Assembly: GCF_013664685.1 (NCBI RefSeq)
Contig: NZ_JAAKDE010000010.1
Location: forward strand, 62,001-126,000
Origin: Capillibacterium thermochitinicola
GTDB lineage: Bacteria; Bacillota; UBA4882; UBA10575
Direction: 5' to 3'
Length of the DNA: 64,000 nucleotides
The position numbers were made by a program, and so were the translations under genes. Below, in pieces: positions 1 to 8,146 of this stretch (position 1 is the first letter of the stretch; each line of letters starts with the position of its first letter). The notes beneath the pieces were generated by a model. The model searched no databases, was not told where the DNA came from, and was given only the letters and a program-made list of their open reading frames with translations.

Positions 1-869
1 GCGCCTATGCCGCGAAAATGAATGAAGCCGAACCCGGCCTGGTCAAGGTGATCGTTGATCCGCAGCGCCTGGCGGCCTACCGGCAGGCGGAGATTCTTGT
101 GAACGGGAAACCCTGCCGGTTCACCTTTGTCACCCCGGAGCAGGCCGCTGAAAAAGCGGACCTGATCCTGATCGCGGTCAAAGGGCATCACTTGGCCGAG
201 GCCATTACAATGATCCGCCCCTTTGTCGGCGAGGAGACCATCATCATGTCCCTGTTGAATGGGATTACCAGTGAAGAGGAGATTGGCCGGGCTTATGGTC
301 CGGAGAAACTCCTCCATGCTTTTGTGGTCAGTACCGATGCGACCCGGGCAGGGAGATCGACCAACTATGCCAACCTGGGCCGGATTGTCTTTGGCGACAA
401 GGATAATCCGGCTTCGCCGAAGGTAAAAGCGGTCCAGGCCCTCTTTGACCGGACGGGGGTTCCCTATACGATCCCCGCCGACATTCTGCGGGAGCTGTGG
501 TGGAAGTTTATGCTGAACGTGGGGCTTAATCAGGTCTCCGCGGTTTTAAAGGCTCCTTACGGTGTTTTTCAGAAGGTCAAGGAAGCGCGGGAATTGATGG
601 CCATGGCCTGCCGGGAAGTTTTGGCGATTGCGCAGCGGATCGGGATCAACCTGACCGCCGCAGATATCGACGCTTATCATGACCTCATTGCCCGGCTGGC
701 CCCGGAAGGGAAGACTTCGATGCTCCAGGATGTGGAGGCAGGCCGCAAAACCGAAGTGGAAAGCTTTGCCTGGACGGTGGTGGCACTCGGGGAGAAATAC
801 GGGGTGCCGACGCCGGTGAATGCGTGTTTGGGGCGGATGATCGCGACTTTGGAGCAGACTTACCGCTAG
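1..869 (+). CDS. panE: 2-dehydropantoate 2-reductase family (5' partial)
   Basis: The window opens inside this gene, so the N-terminal NADPH-binding glycine motif is cut off. The visible frame starts at base 3 and ends at a TAG at 867-869, about 288 residues. It is recognised by the AVKGHH strand end, the LLNGITSEE segment carrying the active-site Asn, the helical C-terminal domain with ELWWKFMLNVGLN (family Lys and Asn) and MLQDVEAGRKTEVE with the conserved Glu. The family reduces ketopantoate to pantoate in pantothenate/CoA synthesis in the cytoplasm. The ATG at 18 is internal and unlikely to be the start. Paralogues acting on other 2-oxo acids share this fold, so the substrate is inferred. 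Confidence 0.85.
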   Translation, partial: AYAAKMNEAEPGLVKVIVDPQRLAAYRQAEILVNGKPCRFTFVTPEQAAEKADLILIAVKGHHLAEAITMIRPFVGEETIIMSLLNGITSEEEIGRAYGPEKLLHAFVVSTDATRAGRSTNYANLGRIVFGDKDNPASPKVKAVQALFDRTGVPYTIPADILRELWWKFMLNVGLNQVSAVLKAPYGVFQKVKEARELMAMACREVLAIAQRIGINLTAADIDAYHDLIARLAPEGKTSMLQDVEAGRKTEVESFAWTVVALGEKYGVPTPVNACLGRMIATLEQTYR

Positions 870-923
870 GAGAATTGGCACGGCAACGGCAAGAAAGGTG
901 AAACCAAATCCGCACAGAGGATA

Positions 924-1661
924 GTGATCGTCATCAGCAAAAAGGCAAGAAAGATAATTATCCCCAATACTTTTTACGGCCGGTTGGTGCCGGCTGTTTT
1001 TCTTCGTCGTTTGCACCGTTTCGCCGCCGAGGTGGAGACGGCGGAGGGGCGGGGGACCGTTCATATTCCCAACTCCGGCCGCTTGCAAGAGCTGTTGTTT
1101 CCCGGGAATAAAGTGGGACTGAATTTTGAGGGACATGCGGGGCGGAAGACCAGCTATACGCTGGTGGCCGCGGAAACGGAAGCGGGGTGGGCTTTCATTG
1201 ATGCCCGTCTGCCCAACCGTATTTTGGCCAAGGCCTGGCGAAAGTTGCCGCCCCTGAGCGTCTATGACCGGGTTTACCCGGAAAGAACCTGGGGGAGTAG
1301 CCGGTTCGATCTGGCGCTCAAAAAGGACGACTCCGCGGAGACGGCCTGGTTGGAAGCAAAGTGCGTCACTTTGGTGTGGGAGGGGGGCGGGCTTTTTCCT
1401 GATGCCCCGACGGAACGGGGCAGAAGGCACCTTCTGGAGCTGGCGAAGCTTAGCACCGCAGGGAAAAAGGCCTTTGTCCTCTTTTTTCTGCAGCATCCGG
1501 GGGGAGTGAGCGTCCAGGCCAATGCGGAGACGGATCCGAAGTTCGCGGCGGCGATGGCGGCCGCCGCCCAAGCGGGCGTGGCTTTTCACGCCTACCGGGT
1601 AATGCCGACGGAAGAAACGGTGGTTTTAACGGAAGTGCCGGTGTTATTACCGCCGGAGTGA
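924..1661 (+). CDS. sfsA: SfsA family DNA/RNA-binding nuclease-like protein
   Basis: A 245-residue protein of normal SfsA length. Family blocks seen in order: an N-terminal OB-like part ending in HIPNSGR (residues about 48-54), then SRFD, WLEAKCVTL and FPDAPTERGRRHLLEL; the Asp/Glu/Lys pattern of the middle blocks resembles a PD-(D/E)XK nuclease core. SfsA was named for stimulating maltose fermentation in E. coli; its physiological role is not settled. The GTG start at 924 follows a GAGG at about 917-920, a short spacing, so a slightly later start is possible. It stands 54 bp after panE in the same direction; no promoter was recognised in the gap. Confidence 0.85.
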   Translation: MIVISKKARKIIIPNTFYGRLVPAVFLRRLHRFAAEVETAEGRGTVHIPNSGRLQELLFPGNKVGLNFEGHAGRKTSYTLVAAETEAGWAFIDARLPNRILAKAWRKLPPLSVYDRVYPERTWGSSRFDLALKKDDSAETAWLEAKCVTLVWEGGGLFPDAPTERGRRHLLELAKLSTAGKKAFVLFFLQHPGGVSVQANAETDPKFAAAMAAAAQAGVAFHAYRVMPTEETVVLTEVPVLLPPE

Positions 1662-1810
1662 AGAGGTGCCGGTGTGATACTGAAAGGAGTCGGGAACCGG
1701 TTCGTACAGAAAAAAGGATTAGGAAAAGACAAATGTGTAATGTGTGATCAACGCTTACTGGGGATCAATAAAAGTGCTTACCGGCTTGAAATGACCGGAT
1801 TAAGCGGTTC

Positions 1811-2722
1811 TTATCCGCGTGGCCTTGTTGACGGGCGCGCGCGGGGACCAAAACGGTTGGTTCCCGCGACGCCCAGGAGAATCAGCACACCGCCGACCAG
1901 GTGGTACCAATGGAAGGGTTCACCCCGGAGGCCGATCCCGGCCGCCACCGAAACAATGGTGGCCAGGTTGGCAAAGACCGCGCTGCGGGCGGCACCAATC
2001 TTGGCAATGAAGTAATTCGTTCCGAAGAAAGCAACCACCGAAGACAGGACGCCAAGGTATAAAACGGCGGTCCAGACCTTTTTGTCCTGTAGTAAAGCCA
2101 GAATTTGGGCCGGGGTGAGGCTGTTTTGCGCCAAGGCCAGACCACCGAAGAAGATAGCGCCGGCCCACATCATGATGTAGGTGAGTTCCACGGGACGAAA
2201 TTGCCGTGACAACCAACGGGACATGGTCGTAAAGAGGGCGGCGGAAAGGACGGCGCCCAGCAAGGCCAAGAGACCCAGGGCATGACCGGAAGTGGTGAGT
2301 CTTCCGCCGCCCAGGACGATAAAGCCGACGCCGAGGACGGAAATGGCAATCGAAACCGCCTGCAGCGGGCTGGGGATCTCCTTCAAAAACAAGGCGGCCA
2401 GCAGCGTCACAAAGACCGGGATCAAGGCGATCATCAGCCCGGCCTCGGAAGCGGTGGTCAGGTTGACGCCGGTGGTCTCAAAGATAAAATAGAGGACCGG
2501 CTGGAAGAGCGCGAGCAGCAAGACCCGTCCTAGAGGGCGGTCCTTGAGGTTAATTTTGATAATCCGCAAGGCGCGGAGGATGGTCAACACAAAAGCCGCG
2601 GTAATAAAGCGGAAGGCCAGCAATTGGTGGGGGGTGACATAGTCCAGGGCCCCCTTGGTAAAGATAAAGGAAAAGCCGAAGATGAGTTCGGTGAGGACAG
2701 CGACAAGGTAAGCACGGATCAT
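1811..2722 (-). CDS. EamA (DMT superfamily) transporter
   Basis: A 303-residue hydrophobic protein with about ten predicted membrane segments in two five-helix halves. The first half starts ELIFGFSFIFTKGAL and carries the LTTASEAGLMIALIPV segment; the second half contains SSVVAFFGTNYFIAKIGAA followed by VFANLATIVSV, both typical of EamA drug/metabolite transporters. The substrate cannot be told from sequence; the family includes amino-acid and metabolite exporters. The ATG start is preceded by GGAAGTG about 12 bases upstream. It is transcribed divergently from the queuosine genes, from a promoter-like pair at 2803-2832. The last ten residues are Arg/Pro-rich. Confidence 0.88.
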   Translation of the reverse strand: MIRAYLVAVLTELIFGFSFIFTKGALDYVTPHQLLAFRFITAAFVLTILRALRIIKINLKDRPLGRVLLLALFQPVLYFIFETTGVNLTTASEAGLMIALIPVFVTLLAALFLKEIPSPLQAVSIAISVLGVGFIVLGGGRLTTSGHALGLLALLGAVLSAALFTTMSRWLSRQFRPVELTYIMMWAGAIFFGGLALAQNSLTPAQILALLQDKKVWTAVLYLGVLSSVVAFFGTNYFIAKIGAARSAVFANLATIVSVAAGIGLRGEPFHWYHLVGGVLILLGVAGTNRFGPRARPSTRPRG

Positions 2723-2802
2723 TGGTGTAACACTTCACTTCCTATCGTAAAATAATGGGCGAAAAATAATGGTTACTAAATAAAATAATGCTCAATGCCT
2801 TT

Positions 2803-2832
2803 ATCATAAACTTGCGGAGGGCTTTTCGTCAA
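2803..2832 (-). promoter_or_regulatory. Sigma-A-like promoter for the EamA transporter
   Basis: Read on the minus strand, TTGACG (2827-2832) and TATGAT (2803-2808) are separated by 18 bases. It lies 80 bp upstream of the transporter start. Sequence match only. Confidence 0.55.
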
Positions 2833-2881
2833 TCAAAAAGACAGTTGCGAACCGGCGGGCCAAAATTGACCAAACCCCGCC

Positions 2882-2910
2882 TTGCGGACGGGGACAAGAT
2901 ATATTATAAT
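2882..2910 (+). promoter_or_regulatory. Sigma-A-like promoter for yhhQ-queF
   Basis: TTGCGG (2882-2887) and a perfect TATAAT (2905-2910) are 17 bases apart. The predicted start point, about 2917, falls at the first base of the riboswitch P1 stem, which supports the assignment. Confidence 0.7.
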
Positions 2911-2915
2911 AAAGC

Positions 2916-2958
2916 GACGCGGTTTTCCAGAAAACCCGCGTAAACAAAACTGGAGGTG
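2916..2958 (+). promoter_or_regulatory. preQ1-I riboswitch
   Basis: A compact aptamer: P1 stem ACGCGG (2917-2922) with CCGCGT (2936-2941), an apical loop containing CCAG (2927-2930), then an A-rich tail AAACAAAACTGG. The tail CTGG (2950-2953) can pair with the loop CCAG to give the H-type pseudoknot of preQ1-I aptamers; the layout resembles the Thermoanaerobacter tengcongensis form. The pairing tail overlaps the SD sequence GGAGGTG (2952-2958), so ligand binding would hide the ribosome site: a translational off-switch. It precedes a queuosine-precursor transporter and queF, the expected targets. The fold is inferred by eye. Confidence 0.85.
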
Positions 2959-2963
2959 TTTTC

Positions 2964-3668
2964 ATGATGCCTACTAAAAATTCCCCTGATTCCCCCCTGT
3001 ATTACGTTTTATCCACCCTTTTTGTCACTTCCCTTCTGCTCTCCAATATTACCGCCGGGAAAATGGCGAGCCTTTTGGGTCTGACTTTGCCGGCGGCCGT
3101 GGTCTTTTTTCCCATCACTTATATTCTGGGGGACGTGCTGACGGAGGTTTACGGTTTCTACCGCGCCCGGCTCACGATTTGGCTCGGCTTTTTTGCCAAC
3201 CTCTTTATGGTTGTCGTTTTCATGGTCACCATCGCCTTGCCTTATCCCGATTTTTGGACGGGCCAGGAGGCCTACCGGACGGTCTTGGGGATGACCCCCC
3301 GGTTGGTGGCGGCTTCGGCTGTTGCTTACTTTGCGGGCTCGTTTTTAAATTCCGCCCTTTTATCCAGGTTAAAGGTGGTGACGGCCGGACGGTGGCTTTG
3401 GTTGAGGACGATCGCGTCGACCCTGGTGGGCGAAGGGGCCGATACGGCCTTGTTTATTGTGACCGCTTTCGGGGGGACGATGCCCTTTAATATGCTGGCC
3501 AACCTGGTTTTGGCCCAGTACGTCTGGAAAGTTACGTATGAAATCCTGGTTACTCCGTTAATCTATCTAGTGGTAGGGTGGCTCAAGCGCCGGGAAAAGA
3601 TGGATGTCTTTGATCACGATGTGAGCTACAATCCCTTTATTATAGACTGGAGGCGAGATAATGAGTAG
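2964..3668 (+). CDS. yhhQ: Queuosine precursor transporter (YhhQ/DUF165 family)
   Basis: A 234-residue membrane protein with about six transmembrane segments. YhhQ features include SNITAGKM near residue 28, the FPITYILGDVLTEVYGF motif (about 48-64), GEGADTALF and a short basic-acidic C-tail. YhhQ proteins import 7-deazaguanine precursors (preQ0/preQ1) of queuosine. The assignment is reinforced by the preQ1-I riboswitch in front and by queF, which overlaps its 3' end by 8 bp. ATG codons at 2964 and 2967 both fit the SD at 2952-2958; which one is used is undecided. Confidence 0.92.
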   Translation: MMPTKNSPDSPLYYVLSTLFVTSLLLSNITAGKMASLLGLTLPAAVVFFPITYILGDVLTEVYGFYRARLTIWLGFFANLFMVVVFMVTIALPYPDFWTGQEAYRTVLGMTPRLVAASAVAYFAGSFLNSALLSRLKVVTAGRWLWLRTIASTLVGEGADTALFIVTAFGGTMPFNMLANLVLAQYVWKVTYEILVTPLIYLVVGWLKRREKMDVFDHDVSYNPFIIDWRRDNE

Positions 3669-4068
3669 GACCATGCATGAGGCGGCGAATGAGTATGGCT
3701 TCCGCGCCCTGGGGAGGACGGTCCGCGAGCCGATGCGGACGCTGGATACCTTTCCCAAGCCGGCGGGGGTCGAGACCGTTGTTATGGAGAGTGACGAGGT
3801 GACCAGTCTGTGTCCGGTGACCGGACAACCGGATTGGGAGACGGTAACCATTGAGTATGCGCCGGATCAGGCTTGCATTGAAAGTAAAAGCTTAAAGTTG
3901 TATTTGTGGAGTTTTCGCGAGGAAGGGGTTTTCTGCGAAGCTTTGGCCGCGCAGATCGCCAATGATGTGGCCGCCGCGTGCCGGCCATTCTGGGTAAAGG
4001 TGACCGTGACTCAGAAACCGCGCGGGGGAATAAAGATTACGGCCACCGCCCGGGTGGAGCGCGACTGA
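3661..4068 (+). CDS. queF: NADPH-dependent 7-cyano-7-deazaguanine reductase
   Basis: A 135-residue short-form QueF, the T-fold enzyme that reduces the nitrile of preQ0 to preQ1 for tRNA queuosine. Cys51 in TSLCPVTGQPDW is the thioimide-forming residue, with Asp58 after it, and ESKSLK (74-79) is the family NADPH/substrate motif. The segment that normally reads FHE reads FCE (residues 91-93): the conserved histidine is replaced by Cys92 while Glu93 is kept. Translation is probably coupled to yhhQ through the 8-bp overlap, so both genes fall under the riboswitch. Activity with this substitution is uncertain. Confidence 0.9.
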   Translation: MSRTMHEAANEYGFRALGRTVREPMRTLDTFPKPAGVETVVMESDEVTSLCPVTGQPDWETVTIEYAPDQACIESKSLKLYLWSFREEGVFCEALAAQIANDVAAACRPFWVKVTVTQKPRGGIKITATARVERD

Positions 4069-4092
4069 ACCAGAGGCAGTCAGCCCTAGGCC

Positions 4093-4129
4093 AACGCCCG
4101 CCATTGAAGCAAAGCGGGCGTTTTCTTAT
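4093..4129 (+). terminator. Intrinsic terminator after queF
   Basis: A 9-bp stem AACGCCCGC (4093-4101) / GCGGGCGTT (4114-4122) followed by TTCTTATT. Confidence 0.8.
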
Positions 4130-4233
4130 TATTAACGTAAACAAAAGCGTGAGAAAAGAGGAAAAACCGATGCTAAAGAGCAATTAAACAATTAAGATAA
4201 AAAGTGCGAAAACCAAATGATAATAGGTAATTA

Positions 4234-5637
4234 ATGGGGAGAAGGTTGAAACAGTTGACCTTGCACAAACGTTTAAAACAAAGAATGAACTTGGATTTCC
4301 GCCCAGTATGGAAGGAGATTATGGTGATCACCCTTCCTGCCTTTATCGAACTGGTCATGTCCACCCTTTTCGGGATGATAGATATGGTGATGGTTGGACG
4401 GCTGGGCCCGGCCGCAATTACGGCCGTTGGGTTGACAAACCAGCCGTTTATGTTGTTATTGGCGATTTTTGCCGCGGTAAACATCGGGACGACCACGTTG
4501 GTGGCCTGGCAGATCGGCGCCGGCAAACCGGAAAAAGCCGAGGCGGTGACCAGGCAGGCGTTGGTCATCAGTTTTGTTTTGGGGACTGTGGTCAGCGGAA
4601 TCGGGGTTTTTCTGGCCCCGGCGATTGTGGGCTTTATGGGTGCGGAGTCCGACACCTTTGCCGACGCCACGATTTACTTTCAGATTGTGGCAGCCGGTTT
4701 GTTGTTTCAGGTGATAAACATGGGGATCACGGCGGCACTGCGCGGCGCGGGTGAGACGAAAATTCCAATGCTCTATAACGTGGGGAGTAACTTGTTCAAC
4801 GTTTTCGGCAACTATGTCTTAATCTACGGGAAACTGGGCTTCCCGCGCTGGGAGGTTGCGGGGGCGGCGGTGTCCACGACGGTCTCCCGTTTGTTGGCCT
4901 GTTTGGCCGGGCTTTTCGTCCTTTATTGCTCCCGGTACTCCGTGATTCACCTCAAACTTAAGGATGATTACCGGCTGCACCGGCCGACCGTCAAACGGAT
5001 CTTTACCATTGGTTTGCCGGCGGCACTCGAACAGTTTATTCTCCACGGGGGCTTGATGATTTTTGCGAAGACCGTGTCGACCCTTGGTACGTTAAAATTT
5101 GCGGCCCATCAGATCGGTTTGAACATCAGCGGTCTTTCCTTTGCCCCAAGCACGGCCTTTAGCGTGGCCTCCACGACCTTGGTCGGGCAGAGCCTAGGTG
5201 CGGAAAAAGAGGAACAGGCGGCAAACTACGCCATGATTGTGCACAAAATCGCCCTGGTGGTGGCGGTCTTTAATGCGGTGCTGTTTATCCTTTTTTCCTA
5301 TCCGATGGCCCGGATCTACACTTCCGATCCGGCCGTGGCCGCGGCGGCGGGCATGGTCCTCAAAATTCTGGCGCTGGCGTTGCCGGGGCAGTCCACCCAA
5401 TTTGCGCTGGCGGGTGCCTTGCGGGGGGCCGGCGACACCATGTACCCGCTGTATGCTTCCGCGCTGGGGATTTGGGTTTTCCGGGTGGTCGTGGCCTATA
5501 TTTTTGTCCGGATCTTCCACTGGGGTCTCGCCGGCGCTTGGGTTGCTTTTGTGATGGACCAGTATACCCGGTCGGCGGTCGTTTACTTCCGTTTCCGGTC
5601 GGGAAAATGGAAACACGCCCGGTTCCGTGTGGGGTAA
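4234..5637 (+). CDS. MATE family multidrug/cation efflux transporter
   Basis: A 467-residue protein with about twelve hydrophobic segments in two six-helix halves. The first half has the MATE signature region TLFGMIDMVMVGRLGPAAI (about residues 45-63), and both halves have the characteristic ALRGAGETKIP / ALRGAGDTMYP repeat. MATE pumps expel cationic compounds at the expense of Na+ or H+ gradients; the substrate is unknown. The first 18 residues are basic (MGRRLKQLTLHKRLKQR), so translation may really begin at the ATG at 4285. It is flanked by intrinsic terminators on both sides and looks monocistronic. Confidence 0.92.
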   Translation: MGRRLKQLTLHKRLKQRMNLDFRPVWKEIMVITLPAFIELVMSTLFGMIDMVMVGRLGPAAITAVGLTNQPFMLLLAIFAAVNIGTTTLVAWQIGAGKPEKAEAVTRQALVISFVLGTVVSGIGVFLAPAIVGFMGAESDTFADATIYFQIVAAGLLFQVINMGITAALRGAGETKIPMLYNVGSNLFNVFGNYVLIYGKLGFPRWEVAGAAVSTTVSRLLACLAGLFVLYCSRYSVIHLKLKDDYRLHRPTVKRIFTIGLPAALEQFILHGGLMIFAKTVSTLGTLKFAAHQIGLNISGLSFAPSTAFSVASTTLVGQSLGAEKEEQAANYAMIVHKIALVVAVFNAVLFILFSYPMARIYTSDPAVAAAAGMVLKILALALPGQSTQFALAGALRGAGDTMYPLYASALGIWVFRVVVAYIFVRIFHWGLAGAWVAFVMDQYTRSAVVYFRFRSGKWKHARFRVG

Positions 5638-5654
5638 ACAGACTGATTGCCAAA

Positions 5655-5682
5655 CACCCGGTCACGGACCGGGCGTTTTTTT
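5655..5682 (+). terminator. Intrinsic terminator after the MATE gene
   Basis: CACCCGGT (5655-5662) pairs with ACCGGGCG (5668-5675; two mispaired ends), followed by T7. Confidence 0.8.
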
Positions 5683-5740
5683 GTCCGTGGGGAGGCATAG
5701 GGTGGGAGCGGCCCGCGTAAGGTAGATGGGAGGTAAAAAA

Positions 5741-6727
5741 GTGCCGCTACTACTTTTTGCCTTTATCGTATTCTTAATTTTGGCCGCCGAATTTGTGAAC
5801 GGGTGGACCGACGCGCCCAATGCCATTGCCACGGTGGTCGCGACGAAAGCGCTGAAGCCCAGAACCGCCGTAGTGCTGGCCGTGACCGGTAATATTCTGG
5901 GCGCCTTTTACGGGCAGGCTGTGGCACAGACCATCGGGACGGAGATCGTGCGGCCGGACGCGATTAACCTGGTGACCTTGGGGGCGGCTCTGATCGGGAT
6001 CGTGGTCTGGGCGACGGCGGCCTCCTGGTTTGGGATCCCGACCAGTGAAAGCCATGCCTTACTGGCCGGGCTGGCCGGAGCCGGTTTGGCGACGGCCGGT
6101 CCGGCGGCGTTACTGCTTTCCGGGTGGAAAAAGATCTTCCTGGGGCTGGTAATCTCCGTTCTTTTTGGGGCGATCGGCGGGTTTAGCTTAGTCTGGGTTT
6201 TGAAGTTCTTCAGTGCGGATTGGTCGCCAAGAAAAACAAACCGGATCTTCAATACCCTCCAGATCGTGGCTGCGGCCGGGATGGCTTTCAGCCACGGGAG
6301 CAATGATGGGCAGAAGTTTATTGGCCTGTTCACTTTAACCTTGGTGTTGTCCGGTTTTTTACCTGTTTTTCAGGTTCAACCCTGGGTTGTGCTTTTGTGT
6401 TCGGTGGTGATGGGCGCCGGGACTTCGGTTGGGGGCTGGCGGATTATTGAAAAGGTGGGGAGCAAAATGGTTAAGCTGGAACCGGACCAAGGGTTGGCCG
6501 CCCAAACGGCTGCAGCGGCTTCCATTCTATTCGCTTCCAGCTTGGGGGTGCCTCTGAGTACGACCCATACGATTACAACGGCGATTATGGGGGCGGGTAC
6601 AACCCGGGGTTTGTCGGCGGTTAACTGGGGGGTGGCGAAAGAGCTGGTTTTGGCCTGGGTTTTCACCTTTCCCGTCTGTGGGCTCATCGGTTACCTAACG
6701 GCATGGATCTTGACCGGGCTTTTTTAA
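5741..6727 (+). CDS. pit: Inorganic phosphate transporter (PiT family)
   Basis: A 328-residue membrane protein. Both PiT repeat signatures are present: EFVNGWTDAPNAIATVV near the N-terminus and FSHGSNDGQKFIGLF in the second half, plus GVPLSTTHT. PiT proteins take up phosphate (as metal-phosphate or with H+/Na+) across the inner membrane. The GTG at 5741 is chosen because GGGAGGT (5728-5734) lies six bases ahead; the ATG at 5726 overlaps that SD. The PhoU-like (DUF47) partner that often precedes pit genes is not present here. It is convergent with menG, 21 bp between stops. Confidence 0.92.
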   Translation: MPLLLFAFIVFLILAAEFVNGWTDAPNAIATVVATKALKPRTAVVLAVTGNILGAFYGQAVAQTIGTEIVRPDAINLVTLGAALIGIVVWATAASWFGIPTSESHALLAGLAGAGLATAGPAALLLSGWKKIFLGLVISVLFGAIGGFSLVWVLKFFSADWSPRKTNRIFNTLQIVAAAGMAFSHGSNDGQKFIGLFTLTLVLSGFLPVFQVQPWVVLLCSVVMGAGTSVGGWRIIEKVGSKMVKLEPDQGLAAQTAAAASILFASSLGVPLSTTHTITTAIMGAGTTRGLSAVNWGVAKELVLAWVFTFPVCGLIGYLTAWILTGLF

Positions 6728-6748
6728 GAAGGACTCCAAGGGTGGTTT

Positions 6749-7456
6749 TTACGGCCCGGGTTTTTTGGCGGTGTGAACCGTGACCACGCCCCAGCTTAAA
6801 GCGGTGCAGTCGATGTCGGTAAAGCCGATCTCTTTAAAAAACTTGGTCACTGTCTCGGGGGCGGGGTAATTCTGGATTGAACGGTGTAAATACAGATAGG
6901 GTTCTTTATCACCGGTGAACAGGTAACCGATCAAGGGTAGACAGGCGGCGGTGTAGAATTGGTGGAGGCGCTTTAAGCTCGGTGTCTGGGGTTTGGCCAG
7001 TTCCAAAGCGACAACTTTCCCACCGGGTTTTATTACCCGGTAGAGTTCGGCCAAGGCCTGGCGCGGATCGGTCACATTACGGAGGCCATAGCCGATTACC
7101 GCCCGGTCAAATTCGTCCTTGGCAAAGGGAAGGTCCAAGGCATTTCCTTCCACCAGTTCAATCCAGGGGAAATCCTGCAGGTTTTCGGCGGCGATCTTCA
7201 ACATGGCGGGCGAGAGATCCAGGCCGATCACTTTTCCCCGGGGTCCTACTTTTTTGGCCAGTTCTTTGGTGATCACCCCGGTTCCACAACACACGTCCAA
7301 AACCCGCTGGCCGGGCTGGAGGTCGGCCTTTTGCACGGCGAAGTTTCGCCAGTGGTGGTGCAGGCCAAAGCTGACCAGGGTATTGACCCGTTCGTAGTTG
7401 GGGGCAATTGTCCGGAAAAACAGCTTTAGACGGCGTTCTTTTCTCCTGGGGCGCAT
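6749..7456 (-). CDS. menG: Demethylmenaquinone methyltransferase
   Basis: A 235-residue class I SAM methyltransferase of the UbiE/MenG family, which makes menaquinone from demethylmenaquinone. Seen: the N-terminal FFRTIAPNYERVN block, SAM motif I VLDVCCGTGVITKEL, the acidic GLDLSPAML, NALDLPFAKDEFD, and the late motif YGLRNVTDPRQAL followed by RVIKPGG. A cysteine pair (CCG) replaces the more usual CG in motif I. GGAGGC at 7465-7470 lies nine bases before the ATG at 7454-7456, so this start is preferred to the ATG six codons upstream. The gene implies a menaquinone-based respiratory chain. Confidence 0.92.
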   Translation of the reverse strand: MRPRRKERRLKLFFRTIAPNYERVNTLVSFGLHHHWRNFAVQKADLQPGQRVLDVCCGTGVITKELAKKVGPRGKVIGLDLSPAMLKIAAENLQDFPWIELVEGNALDLPFAKDEFDRAVIGYGLRNVTDPRQALAELYRVIKPGGKVVALELAKPQTPSLKRLHQFYTAACLPLIGYLFTGDKEPYLYLHRSIQNYPAPETVTKFFKEIGFTDIDCTALSWGVVTVHTAKKPGP

Positions 7457-7641
7457 CTTTTGTTGCCTCCGCATGTAAAAGTCGGGCTTTTTTTAGTCTT
7501 CCCCCATGCTCGGGTTTTATCGCCTTTTGGCTTTGTCTTCGGTTTTTTACCCACGCCGGAAAGTTCCCTTTGACCAACACCGACGAGTTTGACGAACAAT
7601 ATTATGTGGTAGCTGGTTAAAAGGGAGGTGTGGGTCGAACG

Positions 7642-7743
7642 ATGGGAACTATTGATTCTACCACCGGCAGCTTTGCGCCATTTCTTGTTTTCCTGATCCT
7701 GATTCTCCTGATCTTAGGGATTAATAAAGACCGGAAATATTAG
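7642..7743 (+). CDS. 33-residue single-pass membrane peptide
   Basis: A short frame preceded by GGGAGGTG (7623-7630), 11 bases before the ATG. The peptide starts MGTIDSTTGSF, has one hydrophobic segment of about 17 residues rich in Leu, Ile and Phe, and ends in the polar NKDRKY. Size and layout recall the tiny YjcZ-type sporulation membrane proteins of Bacilli, but the similarity is loose and not a family assignment. It stands alone between menG (divergent) and a tRNA pair. No convincing promoter was found. The strong SD and clean single-helix design argue that it is translated. Confidence 0.5.
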   Translation: MGTIDSTTGSFAPFLVFLILILLILGINKDRKY

Positions 7744-7879
7744 GGACCAATAATACCCGGTAAGTATTCCGGTAAATATTAAGGACGAATCCGAAAAGAA
7801 TATTACTTTTGCTGTAGGTACAGGGTGTTTAATAAAAAAAGACCCGGTAACATTCCGAGCCCATTTTATCCAAAAGCAA

Positions 7880-7912
7880 ATCCCGACCCTAAAGGGTCGG
7901 GATACTTTTTTG
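7880..7912. terminator. Bidirectional intrinsic terminator
   Basis: ATCCCGACCC (7880-7889) pairs with GGGTCGGGAT (7894-7903) around a TAAA loop. T6 follows on the plus strand and TTTGCTTTTGG on the minus strand, so it can end both the 33-residue peptide transcript and the tRNA pair. Confidence 0.75.
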
Positions 7913-7948
7913 TATTATCGGAAAAGGAGTATTCCTTTGATTTCCAAA

Positions 7949-8024
7949 TGGAGCTGGCGATCCGAATCGAACGGACAACCTGCGGTTTACGATACCGCTG
8001 CTCTGCCAGTTGAGCTACGCCAGC
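7949..8024 (-). tRNA. tRNA-Thr (anticodon CGT)
   Basis: A 76-nt cloverleaf on the minus strand with acceptor stem GCTGGCG/CGCCAGC, discriminator T and encoded CCA. The anticodon stem GCGGT/ACCGC encloses loop ATCGTAA, giving anticodon CGT, which reads ACG. It lies downstream of tRNA-Gly in one transcription unit. Confidence 0.95.
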
Positions 8025-8030
8025 ATTAAT

Positions 8031-8105
8031 TGGAGCGGGCGACGGGATTCGAACCCGCGATCCTCGGCTTGGGAAGCCGATGCTCTACCACTGAGCCACG
8101 CCCGC
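8031..8105 (-). tRNA. tRNA-Gly (anticodon CCC)
   Basis: A 75-nt cloverleaf with acceptor stem GCGGGCG/CGCCCGC, anticodon loop TTCCCAA (anticodon CCC, reads GGG) and encoded CCA. It is first in a two-tRNA unit, six bases before tRNA-Thr. Confidence 0.95.
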
Positions 8106-8117
8106 TTCGCAAAGTAT

Positions 8118-8146
8118 ATTTTATGATAAACAGCGAAGAAAGTCAA
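8118..8146 (-). promoter_or_regulatory. Promoter of the tRNA-Gly/tRNA-Thr unit
   Basis: On the minus strand TTGACT (8141-8146) and TAAAAT (8118-8123) are 17 bases apart and about 13 bp before the tRNA-Gly 5' end. Confidence 0.75.

Noticed and set aside
546-1589. A 347-codon minus-strand frame across panE and sfsA
   Set aside because: It runs antisense to two recognised genes, has an Arg/Pro-rich composition and no SD.
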